Assembly (NCBI GenBank): GCA_964482495.1
Contig: CAYZXS010000001.1
Coordinates: 1-64,000, forward strand
DNA from: J029 sp964482495
GTDB lineage: Bacteria; Planctomycetota; UBA1135
Reading direction: 5' to 3'
Length of the DNA stretch: 64,000 nt
Numbering within the stretch: position 1 is the first letter of the stretch; the number at the start of each line of letters is the position of its first letter. Below are positions 37,706 through 44,793 of the stretch, one piece after another. The notes under the pieces are model-generated. The model was given only the letters and a program-made list of their open reading frames with translations, was not told the origin of the DNA and searched no databases. A program made the translations under genes and the position numbers.

Positions 37706-38128
37706 GTGGCCGCCTTCCAACTGCGCCTGACGGAGCTGCCGGTCGAGGGCGACTGGGCCCGGCGCTCGGTCGACGGCCCCGACGCCGGCTGCACCGTGGT
37801 CTTCTCCGGCACCGTCCGTGACCAGGCCCGCGGCCGCGCGGTCGACGGCCTGGAGTACCAGGCTTATCCCCGCATGGTCGAGGCCGAGCTCCGCCGCATC
37901 GCCGACGAGGTCCTGGCCAGCCACGAGGTGCTGCGGATCGCCGTCGAGCACGCCACAGGCGCGGTCGCCGTGGGGCAGTGCTCGGTCGCCCTGGCCGTGG
38001 CCTCGGCCCACCGCGCCCCCGCCTTCGCCGCCGCCGCCGCCTTCATGGACGCCCTCAAGGAGCGCGTCCCGATCTGGAAGAAGGAGCGCTACCAGGACGG
38101 CAGCAGCTGGATCGGCCAAGGATCCTGA
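37706..38128 (+). CDS. moaE: Molybdopterin synthase large subunit MoaE
   Basis: 140 residues from the GTG at 37706; the open frame upstream is antisense-like extension across moaD. Motifs are CTVVFSGTVRDQARG, LEYQAYPRMVEAELRRIA, HATGAVAVGQCSVALAVASAHR and the catalytic KERVPIWKKERY. It forms the heterotetramer with MoaD that makes molybdopterin from precursor Z. Its presence implies molybdenum cofactor enzymes in the cell. Confidence 0.92.
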   Translation: MAAFQLRLTELPVEGDWARRSVDGPDAGCTVVFSGTVRDQARGRAVDGLEYQAYPRMVEAELRRIADEVLASHEVLRIAVEHATGAVAVGQCSVALAVASAHRAPAFAAAAAFMDALKERVPIWKKERYQDGSSWIGQGS

Positions 38129-38136
38129 ACCGACCC

Positions 38137-38772
38137 ATGAGCAGACTCGAGATCCACGAAGTCCCCGTCACGCCCTTCCAGCAGAACTGCACCGTGCTGG
38201 TATGCGCCGAGACCGGCGCCGCCGCGGTCTGCGACTGCGGCGACGCCGAGCCCGCCTTGGCGCTGCTCGAGCGCCTCGGCGTCGAGGCCAAGATGATCCT
38301 GGCCACCCACGGCCACCTCGACCACGTCGCCGGCACCGCCGAGCTGAAGGACGCCACCGGCCTCGAGTTCTGGTACCCGCCGGCCGACGACATGTGGCTG
38401 GAGCGGCTGGAGCACCAGGCCCAGGTCTACGGCTGGGGTCCGGTGCGGGTCCCGGTCTACGAGCGCGAGCTCCACGGCGGCGACCGGCTGCAGCTGGGCC
38501 AGGTCGAGCTCGAGGTCCGCCACTGCCCCGGCCATACCCCCGGGCACATGGTCTTCGTCGACCACGCCGGCGGCCAGCTGGTGGCGGGGGACGTGATCTT
38601 CGCCGGCTCGGTCGGGCGCACCGACTTCCCCGGCGGCTCCTGGGACGAGCTCCAGCAGTCGATCCGCGAGCAGGTCTACACCTTGCCGGACGAGACCCTG
38701 ATCCACTGCGGCCACGGGCCCACCACCACGGTCGGCCGCGAGGCCGCCTCCAACCCCTTCGTGCGACGTTGA
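38137..38772 (+). CDS. Metallo-beta-lactamase-fold hydrolase (YcbL/glyoxalase II-like)
   Basis: 211 residues. The dinuclear metal motif THGHLDHVAG (about residues 62-71) is followed by HCPGHTPGHMVF, LVAGDVIFAGSVGRTDFPGG and a final HCGHGPTTTVGRE. The compact length and GRTDFPGG segment fit the YcbL-type glyoxalase II group, which hydrolyses S-lactoylglutathione or related thioesters. Persulfide dioxygenases are related but lack this ending. It follows moaE by 8 bases; the link to molybdopterin is probably incidental. Confidence 0.83.
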   Translation: MSRLEIHEVPVTPFQQNCTVLVCAETGAAAVCDCGDAEPALALLERLGVEAKMILATHGHLDHVAGTAELKDATGLEFWYPPADDMWLERLEHQAQVYGWGPVRVPVYERELHGGDRLQLGQVELEVRHCPGHTPGHMVFVDHAGGQLVAGDVIFAGSVGRTDFPGGSWDELQQSIREQVYTLPDETLIHCGHGPTTTVGREAASNPFVRR

Positions 38773-38796
38773 GCGCCGCCGGCGGCATCGCACCGC

Positions 38797-38802
38797 TATC
38801 CT
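38797..38802 (+). promoter_or_regulatory. -10-like hexamer TATCCT before the ETF-quinone oxidoreductase gene
   Basis: TATCCT lies 8 bases before the ATG at 38811, with the same sequence and near-identical spacing as the elements at 7407 and 43412. No -35 element is apparent. Confidence 0.38.
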
Positions 38803-38810
38803 GAGCCGCC

Positions 38811-40424
38811 ATGGAACGGGAGACCCTCGAAGTCGACGTCCTGGTCGTCGGCGCCGGACCGGCCGGACTGGCCTTCGCGATCCAGCTGGCGCGCTCCTGC
38901 CAGGAGAAGGGCCTGGAGAAGGCCATCCTGGTGCTGGACAAGGCCGAGGAGATCGGCCACCACCAGCTCAGCGGCGCCGTCATGGACCCGCGGGCCCTGC
39001 TGGAGCTGTTCCCGGACGCCCGCGAGAAGGGCTTCCCGGTCCAGGCGGAGGTCGGCAGCGACGCCCTCTTCCTCTTGCGCGAGAACGGCAAGACCGAGCT
39101 CCGCGGGGCGCTTTGCCCGCCGCCCTTCCGCAACCACGGCAAGTGGATCGTGTCGCTCAACGAGGCCGTGAAGTGGCTGGCCGAGCAGGCCGAGCAGGCG
39201 GGGGTGGAGGTCTACCCGGGCTTCGCCGGCGCCGAGGTGCTCTACGACCAGAGCGGCGCCGTTTGCGGCGTGCGCACCGTCGACCAGGGCCGCAGCAAGG
39301 GCGGCGAGGAGAAGGCCAACTTCCAGCCGGGCATGGACGTCAAGGCCGCGCTCACGGTCTTCGCCGAGGGCACCCGCGGCTCGCTGGCGAAGCAGCTGAT
39401 CGCGGCCAAGAGCCTCGACGCCGGCCGCAACCCGCAGCTCTACGGCGTCGGGGTCAAGGAGCTCTGGGAGGTCGAGGAGGACATCGAGGGCACCGTCTGG
39501 CACACCGGCGGCTGGCCGCTCGAGAAGAGCCAGTACGGCGGCGGCTGGATCTACGGGCTGCCTGGCAAGAAGGCCTCGATCGGCTTCGTCGTCGGCATGG
39601 ACCACGGCGTCGCTGGCTACGACTACCACGCCGCGATGCAGCGCTGGAAGACCCACCCGGTGGTCAAGGCCGTGCTCGAGGGCGGCAAGATGGTGCGCTA
39701 CGGCGCCAAGACCGTGCCCGAGGGCGGCCTGCTGTCGATGCCGCGCTGCCACGGCGCCGGCTTCCTGATGATCGGCGACTCGGCCGGCTTCATGAACGCC
39801 CAGCGCCTGAAGGGCGTGCACCTGGCGATCAAGTCGGGCATGCTCGCGGCCGCCGCCGCGGTCGACGCCCTGGCCGCCGAGGACTGCGGCGCCGACAAGC
39901 TGGCGGCCTTCGACGAGCTGTTCCACGCCAGCTGGGCCTACGAAGAGCTGTGGAAGGTCCGGAACTTCCGCCAGGCCTTCCAGCGCGGCTTCCTGCGCGG
40001 CGCCGTCCGCGCCGGCTTCGACCACCTGCTCGGCGGCCGCATGCCCGGCCGGCTCGGGGCCCAGAGCGACCACCACCGCTACCGCCCTGGCGCGGCCGCG
40101 CCGTCCATGCCCGACTTCGACGGCCAGCTGACCATCGAGAAGCTGACCAGCGTCTTCCACTCGGACACCACCCACGAGGAGGACCAGCCCTGCCACTTGG
40201 TGGTGCGCGAGCCGGAGCTCTGCATCAGCCGCTGCACCGCCGAGTACGGCAACCCCTGCCAGCACTTCTGCCCGGCCGGGGTCTACGAGTGGCACGGCGA
40301 CGAGGGGTTGATGATCAACGCCTCGAACTGCGTCCACTGCAAGACCTGCGACATCGCCGATCCCTACCAGATCATCGACTGGGTCGTGCCGGAAGGCGGC
40401 GGACCGGTCTACAACGGAATGTGA
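38811..40424 (+). CDS. Electron transfer flavoprotein-ubiquinone oxidoreductase
   Basis: 537 residues. The FAD-binding dinucleotide motif VLVVGAGPAGLAFAIQLA is at the N-terminus and HHQLSGAVMDP follows. The central region has the GIGFVVG-like ASIGFVVGMDHG and IGDSAGFMNAQRLKGVHLAIKSGM. The C-terminal ferredoxin-like domain carries CQHFCPAGVYEW and NCVHCKTCDIADP for one 4Fe-4S cluster. The enzyme passes electrons from ETF (beta-oxidation and amino-acid dehydrogenases) to the quinone pool at the inner membrane. The etfAB genes are not in the window. Confidence 0.93.
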   Translation: MERETLEVDVLVVGAGPAGLAFAIQLARSCQEKGLEKAILVLDKAEEIGHHQLSGAVMDPRALLELFPDAREKGFPVQAEVGSDALFLLRENGKTELRGALCPPPFRNHGKWIVSLNEAVKWLAEQAEQAGVEVYPGFAGAEVLYDQSGAVCGVRTVDQGRSKGGEEKANFQPGMDVKAALTVFAEGTRGSLAKQLIAAKSLDAGRNPQLYGVGVKELWEVEEDIEGTVWHTGGWPLEKSQYGGGWIYGLPGKKASIGFVVGMDHGVAGYDYHAAMQRWKTHPVVKAVLEGGKMVRYGAKTVPEGGLLSMPRCHGAGFLMIGDSAGFMNAQRLKGVHLAIKSGMLAAAAAVDALAAEDCGADKLAAFDELFHASWAYEELWKVRNFRQAFQRGFLRGAVRAGFDHLLGGRMPGRLGAQSDHHRYRPGAAAPSMPDFDGQLTIEKLTSVFHSDTTHEEDQPCHLVVREPELCISRCTAEYGNPCQHFCPAGVYEWHGDEGLMINASNCVHCKTCDIADPYQIIDWVVPEGGGPVYNGM

Positions 40425-40455
40425 GCGCCGCCCCCGGCGCGCCCCCCGAAACGAA

Positions 40456-41895
40456 ATGAGAACCGTCCTCGTCCCGTCCGCGGCCGCCGGCCGCAACGAC
40501 CTCACCGCCATCCTCGTCCCCGAGGGCGGCAAGCCCTCCCTGCCGCCCCAGGCGCCGGAGGCCGCCACTTGGAAGGCCGACTTCGGCAAGGAGAAGGGCG
40601 CCTCGGTGCTGCTGCGCGGCAGCCGCGGCCAGCGCTGGCTGCTGATGCACGTGGCCAAGAAGGCCGGCGCCAACGACGTCCGCCAAGCCGCCGGCAAGGC
40701 CCGGCTGCAGGCGGAGTCGATGGAGCGCGCCGGGCTGTGCCTGGATCTCAGCCTGCTGGCGAACGACGCCGGCACCGCCCAGGCCGCCGCCGAGGGCGCC
40801 GGCATGGCCGGCTACGACCCGGCGGTGATGAAGAAGGACCGCAAGAAGGCCTTCGTGAAGAAGGTCACGATCGCCGGCGCCGGCAGCGCCAAGGCGACCA
40901 AGGCCGCGGTCAAGCTCGGCGCCGCCGGCGCCGCCGGCAACCTGGCCGCGCGCGAGGTGGCCAACCTGCCGTCGAACGTGCTGACGCCGAAGGACTTCGC
41001 GCGCCGCGCCCGCGCCCTGGTGCGCAACAAGCCCAAGATGGCCTGCCGGGTCTACGGCGAGAAGGCCATGGGCGAGATGAAGATGGGCAGCCTGCTCGGC
41101 GTCTCCCGCGGCAGCAAGAAGGAGGCCCAGCTGGTGCACCTGAGCTACAAGCCCAAGGGCAAGGCCAAGGGCAAGGTCGCCGTGGTCGGCAAGGGCCTGA
41201 TCTTCGACAGCGGCGGCATCAGCCTGAAGCCGAGCGCCAACATGGACCAGATGAAGTTCGACATGTGCGGCGCGGCGGCGGTCTACGGCCTGTTCCACGC
41301 GCTGGCCAACGGCTTCGACTGCCCCTACGAGGTCCACGGCGTCATGGCCTGCGTCGAGAACATGCCCGGCGGCGACGCCCAGAACCCGGGCGACATCGTC
41401 ACCGCGATGAACGGCAAGACCATCGAGGTCCTGAACACCGACGCCGAGGGGCGCCTGGTGCTGGCCGACGCGCTGACCTTCACCGCACGCAAGATCAAGC
41501 CGGACCGGATCTACGACCTGGCCACCCTGACCGGCGCCTGCATCATCGCGCTCGGCCACACCGCCGCCGCGGTGCTCGGCAACGACGACAAGCTGCTGGA
41601 CGGCATCCGCGACGCCGGCGACGCCAGCGACGAGCGGGTCTGGCCGCTGCCGATCTGGGACGTACATCGCGACCTGATCAAGGGCCGCTACGCCGACCTG
41701 CAGAACATCTACCCCGCGGGCCAGGGCGCCGGCACCATCGCCGGCGGCGTGTTCCTGGAGCACTTCGTCGACGAGCTGCCGTGGGTCCACATCGACATCG
41801 CCTCGACCGCCTGGGAAGGCAGCTCGCGCTCCTACTACAGCGCCGGCGGCCGCGGGACCGGGGTGCGGCTGATGATGGAGGTGCTGCGCGGCTGA
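40456..41895 (+). CDS. pepA: Leucyl aminopeptidase (M17 family)
   Basis: 479 residues. The C-terminal catalytic domain has the metal-binding and signature segments GKGLIFDSGGISLKP, MKFDMCGAAAV and NTDAEGRLVLADAL (about residues 327-340), followed by the LTGACIIALGH region. The N-terminal about 160 residues form the less conserved macro-like domain. It removes N-terminal residues from peptides as a hexamer in the cytoplasm. It starts 31 bases after the ETF-QO gene. Confidence 0.94.
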   Translation: MRTVLVPSAAAGRNDLTAILVPEGGKPSLPPQAPEAATWKADFGKEKGASVLLRGSRGQRWLLMHVAKKAGANDVRQAAGKARLQAESMERAGLCLDLSLLANDAGTAQAAAEGAGMAGYDPAVMKKDRKKAFVKKVTIAGAGSAKATKAAVKLGAAGAAGNLAAREVANLPSNVLTPKDFARRARALVRNKPKMACRVYGEKAMGEMKMGSLLGVSRGSKKEAQLVHLSYKPKGKAKGKVAVVGKGLIFDSGGISLKPSANMDQMKFDMCGAAAVYGLFHALANGFDCPYEVHGVMACVENMPGGDAQNPGDIVTAMNGKTIEVLNTDAEGRLVLADALTFTARKIKPDRIYDLATLTGACIIALGHTAAAVLGNDDKLLDGIRDAGDASDERVWPLPIWDVHRDLIKGRYADLQNIYPAGQGAGTIAGGVFLEHFVDELPWVHIDIASTAWEGSSRSYYSAGGRGTGVRLMMEVLRG

Positions 41896-41927
41896 GCCGC
41901 CGGCGAGCCGGACCGCGCGGCGGCGCT

Positions 41928-41933
41928 TATGCT
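41928..41933 (+). promoter_or_regulatory. -10-like hexamer TATGCT before the M20 amidohydrolase gene
   Basis: TATGCT lies 7 bases before the ATG at 41941. Another in-frame ATG lies inside this hexamer, which argues for the downstream start. Confidence 0.38.
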
Positions 41934-41940
41934 CTCGGGC

Positions 41941-43302
41941 ATGAGCGCCGCCGCCTTGCTTCTCGCCGCCCTGCTCGCGCCCGCCGCCGGCCCTGCCGCG
42001 CCGGCGGCCCAGGACCCCGCCGCACCGGCCTCGGAGCCGGCCGCCGCGGACTGGCTGGACCAGGCCCTGCCGGGGCTGGTCGAGGTCTACCAGGCCCTGC
42101 ACCGGGCCCCGGAGCTGTCCTTCGAGGAGGAGCAGACCGCCGCCGCCCTGGCCGGCATCCTCGAGGGATTGGGCTACGAGCTGATCACCGGTGTCGGCGG
42201 CCACGGCCTGGCCGGGGTGCTGCGGAACGGCCCCGGGCCGACCCTGCTGCTGCGCTGCGACATGGACGCGCTGCCGGTCACCGAGACCACCGGGCTCCCT
42301 TACGCCAGCACCGTCACCACCGCCAACGAGGACGGCAGCATGACCGGGGTCATGCACGCCTGCGGCCACGACATGCACATGACCGTCTGGGTCGGCGCCG
42401 CCACCTGGCTGGCGCGCCACCGCGACCGCTGGAGCGGCACCCTGGTGTGCGTCGCCCAGCCGGCCGAGGAGCGCGGCGCCGGCGCCAAGGCCATGCTCGA
42501 GGACGGCCTCTTCGCCCGCACCGACACGCCCGACTACACCCTGGCGCTGCACGTCACCGAGCAGCTCCCCGCCGGCACCATCGGCTACCGGCCGGGCTAC
42601 GCCCTGGCCAACGTCGACTCAGTGGACATCACCGTGCGCGGCCGCGGCGGCCACGGCTCGGCGCCGCACGCCACCCACGACCCGATCGCGCTGGCGGCGC
42701 GGATCATCATGGGCCTGCATCACATCGTCAGCCGAGAGGTCAAGCCGATCGAGGACGCGGTGGTCACGGTGGGCTCGATCCACGGCGGCACCAAGCACAA
42801 CATCATCCCGGACGCGGTGGAGTTGCAGCTGACCGTGCGCAGCTACAAGCCCGAGGTGCGCGCTCAGGTCCTGGCGGCGATCGAGCGCGTGGCCGCGAAC
42901 GAAGCCCGCGCCGCCGGCTTCCCTGAGCAGCTGCTGCCCGTGGTCCGGGTGCGCGACGAGGAGCACACGCCGGCCGCCTGGAACGACCCGGCCCTGGTGG
43001 CGCGGGTCAACGCCGCGCTGCGGCCGGTGATGGGGGAGCCCCGGCTGGTCGAGGTCGAGGCCTCGATGGGGGGTGAGGACTTCGGCCGCTACGCCCCGGC
43101 GGCCGGCTGCCCGGGCTACATCTACTGGCTGGGCGTCACCGAGCGCGGGCTGTGGCGGGCTTCCCGCGAGGAGGGCGCCCCGCCGCTGCCGGGCATCCAC
43201 ACCGCCGGCTTCGCGCCCGACCCGGAGCCCTCGATCCGCACCGGCGTGTCGGCGATGGTGCAGGCGGCCTTGGAGCTGCTGCCGGTCCCGGGAGCGGGGT
43301 AG
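41941..43302 (+). CDS. M20-family amidohydrolase/carboxypeptidase, exported
   Basis: 453 residues. A signal peptide (SAAALLLAALLAPAAGPAAPA) and Ala/Pro linker precede the catalytic domain. Metal-site motifs are LLLRCDMDALPVTE, MHACGHDMHMTVWVG and AQPAEERGAGAKAM; the lid domain has GRGGHGSAPHATHDPI, and a final GGEDFGRYAP is visible. It belongs to the IAA-amino acid hydrolase/hippurate hydrolase group, which cleaves N-acyl amino acids. The true substrate is unknown. Its stop codon overlaps the 3' end of a tRNA gene on the other strand. Confidence 0.88.
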   Translation: MSAAALLLAALLAPAAGPAAPAAQDPAAPASEPAAADWLDQALPGLVEVYQALHRAPELSFEEEQTAAALAGILEGLGYELITGVGGHGLAGVLRNGPGPTLLLRCDMDALPVTETTGLPYASTVTTANEDGSMTGVMHACGHDMHMTVWVGAATWLARHRDRWSGTLVCVAQPAEERGAGAKAMLEDGLFARTDTPDYTLALHVTEQLPAGTIGYRPGYALANVDSVDITVRGRGGHGSAPHATHDPIALAARIIMGLHHIVSREVKPIEDAVVTVGSIHGGTKHNIIPDAVELQLTVRSYKPEVRAQVLAAIERVAANEARAAGFPEQLLPVVRVRDEEHTPAAWNDPALVARVNAALRPVMGEPRLVEVEASMGGEDFGRYAPAAGCPGYIYWLGVTERGLWRASREEGAPPLPGIHTAGFAPDPEPSIRTGVSAMVQAALELLPVPGAG

Positions 43303-43372
43303 GGGAGGCGGGATTCGAACCCGCGCTGGACGGATTTTAAGTCCGTTGCCTCTGCCGCTGGGCTACTCCCCC
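43300..43372 (-). tRNA. tRNA with UAA anticodon (Leu codon UUA), class I shape
   Basis: A full cloverleaf can be drawn: acceptor GGGGGAG with CTCCCCT (first pair G-U), a 3-bp D stem, anticodon stem ACGGA/TCCGT with loop CTTAAAA (anticodon UAA), a 5-base variable region CCAGC, T stem GCGGG/CCCGC with loop TTCGAAT, and discriminator A73. CCA is not encoded. The anticodon loop matches tRNA-Leu(UAA) of other bacteria, yet bacterial tRNA-Leu normally has a long class II variable arm, which is missing here. It lies antisense to the end of the M20 gene, with a stretch of 54 bases before the next gene. Confidence 0.75.
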
Positions 43373-43411
43373 GAGGCCGGAATCTTAGGGCCGCCGGGCG
43401 GCGGCGGAGGC

Positions 43412-43417
43412 TATCCT
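43412..43417 (+). promoter_or_regulatory. -10-like hexamer TATCCT before the DUF423 gene
   Basis: TATCCT is separated by 7 bases from the ATG at 43425, the same arrangement as before the LOG-family gene at 7420. Confidence 0.4.
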
Positions 43418-43424
43418 CCCGGCC

Positions 43425-43805
43425 ATGGAGGGATCCGCCCGCCTGATCTTCGCCGCCGGCGCCGCGCTGGTTGCCGTCGGCATCGGCCTCGAGGCCTGGC
43501 ACGCCCACGGCCTGCGCGGCCGGCTGGAACCCGAGGCCTGGGAGGCCGTCGGCCGCGCCATCCGCCAGCAGGAGCTGGCCGGGGTGGGGTTGGCGCTGAC
43601 CGGCTTCGTCGCGGCCGGAGGCCTGCTGCCGGGCTTGGCGGTGGCGGCCTTCAGCGGCGCGGCGCTGCTCTTCTGCGGCTCGGTCTACCTAAAGCACCTC
43701 GCGGGCCTGGAGGGGGCCACGGCGGTGGCGCCGATGGGCGGGGTGCTCCACATCCTGGCCTGGCTGCTGCTCGCGGCGCTGGCCTGGAAGGGCGCTCCCC
43801 GATAG
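43425..43805 (+). CDS. DUF423-family small membrane protein
   Basis: 126 residues with four predicted helices. The first helix region AALVAVGIGLEAWHAHGL matches the GxxxGAxxAHGL pattern of DUF423 proteins (E. coli YgdD). The third shows FSGAALLFCGSVYL, another family hallmark, and GGVLHILAWLLLAALAW ends it. No function is established for the family. The gene lies between two tRNA genes of the opposite strand and appears to be its own transcription unit. Confidence 0.7.
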   Translation: MEGSARLIFAAGAALVAVGIGLEAWHAHGLRGRLEPEAWEAVGRAIRQQELAGVGLALTGFVAAGGLLPGLAVAAFSGAALLFCGSVYLKHLAGLEGATAVAPMGGVLHILAWLLLAALAWKGAPR

Positions 43806-43807
43806 GT

Positions 43808-43881
43808 TGGAGCCGGCACCCAGACTCGAACTGGGGATGAGGGATTTGCAATCCCTTGCCTTACCACTTGGCTATGCCGGC
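43808..43881 (-). tRNA. tRNA-Cys (GCA)
   Basis: 74 bases including an encoded CCA. Acceptor GCCGGCA pairs perfectly with TGCCGGC, the anticodon stem is AGGGA/TCCCT with loop TTGCAAA (anticodon GCA), the T stem is CCCAG/CTGGG with loop TTCGAGT, and the discriminator is U73, the main identity element for CysRS. It starts 3 bases after the DUF423 stop on the opposite strand. Confidence 0.95.
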
Positions 43882-43935
43882 CCACTTTGTCCAAGCGGCT
43901 GCGCAATATAGGCCGCCCAACCGCCCTCGTCCAGG

Positions 43936-44460
43936 ATGAACGCCCCGCTCTTCTCCCTGTCGCTGTTGTTCCTGGCGCCGCTGCTGGCGGCCTGGAAGCT
44001 GCGGGCGGCCGCCGCCGCCGCGCTCGGCCTGGCCGCGGCCGCTTGGTGGACCGGGGAGGGCTTGACGGTCGCCTGCCGCGCCTTGGCGGAGGGGCTGGCG
44101 GCGGCGGCGCTGCTCGCCGCCTGGACCCGCTGGGCCGCCAGCCCGGTGGCGCCCCTCGCGAGTTGGGCTGCCCTCGGCGCGCTGCCTTGGTGGGCCCCCG
44201 AGATCGGGGAACGGCTCGCCGGCCCGGCCGCGCCGCTCTCGGGCGCTTGGTGGGCCGCCTGGCCCGGCGGCCTGCTCGCGAGCGAGGCCTGGGACCCGCT
44301 CCAGCAGGGCCCGCTGTACGCGCTGTGGGGCGCTCGCGTGGGCGTGCCCGGTGCCCCTCTCTGGACGCATCTCTTTGTCCTCACAGGTGCTGCGGCGTTC
44401 CTATACTGGCGATGCCGCCTCCGCGGCCCGGTGGAGCCGGAGCCTCCTCAGACTTCATGA
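43936..44460 (+). CDS. Hypothetical small membrane protein
   Basis: 174 residues, strongly Ala/Trp/Leu-rich, with four to five hydrophobic stretches (LSLLFLAPLLAAWKL, AAAALGLAAAAWW, VLTGAAAFLYW). No conserved motif is recognised. The stop codon overlaps the start of the next gene (ATGA), so the two are translationally coupled. Composition alone could produce such a frame in GC-rich DNA, but the overlap with a real gene and the absence of another candidate on either strand support it. Confidence 0.5.
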   Translation: MNAPLFSLSLLFLAPLLAAWKLRAAAAAALGLAAAAWWTGEGLTVACRALAEGLAAAALLAAWTRWAASPVAPLASWAALGALPWWAPEIGERLAGPAAPLSGAWWAAWPGGLLASEAWDPLQQGPLYALWGARVGVPGAPLWTHLFVLTGAAAFLYWRCRLRGPVEPEPPQTS

Positions 44461-44696
44461 AACGACGCATCTACTGCACGATCCCGCAATCGCTGATCAA
44501 GGAGCCGCTCCTGTTCACCCTCGGCAACCGATTCGGGGTGATCCCGAACATCCGGGGGGCCAGCGTCACCGAGGAGATCGCCGTCCTGACCCTGGAACTG
44601 GAGGGTGAGGAGGAGTCCGTCGGCAAGGCGGTCGAGTACCTGGCGGAGGCCGGGGTGAAGATCGAAGACCTGGCCGCCGATCAGCAGACCCCCTGA
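44457..44696 (+). CDS. Stand-alone NIL-domain protein
   Basis: 79 residues. The ferredoxin-like fold is suggested by KRRIYCTIPQSLIKEPLLF, LGNRFGVIPNIRGASVTEEI and AVLTLELEGEEESVGKAVEYL, which match the NIL domain found at the C-terminus of MetN ABC ATPases and in some ferredoxins. In MetN the domain binds methionine and regulates transport. Here there is no ATPase attached. Ligand and partner are unknown. It overlaps the preceding membrane protein gene by 4 bases. Confidence 0.75.
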   Translation: MKRRIYCTIPQSLIKEPLLFTLGNRFGVIPNIRGASVTEEIAVLTLELEGEEESVGKAVEYLAEAGVKIEDLAADQQTP

Positions 44697-44738
44697 GCCA
44701 GGGGCCAGCGATCCTGGCCCCCTCGATGGGCCGGAACG

Positions 44739-44773
44739 ACCGCGGGCGGACGCCGAAAGCGTCCGCCCGCGGT
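44739..44773. terminator. Strong inverted repeat between convergent genes, terminator-like
   Basis: A perfect 15-bp stem (44739-44753 paired with 44759-44773) with a 5-base CGAAA loop lies between the NIL-domain gene and the convergent zinc-ribbon gene. No T run follows on either strand, so it may act as a barrier or processing structure, or as a weak bidirectional terminator. Confidence 0.55.
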
Positions 44774-44793
44774 GCTCCTCCCAGGGGCTGGGA

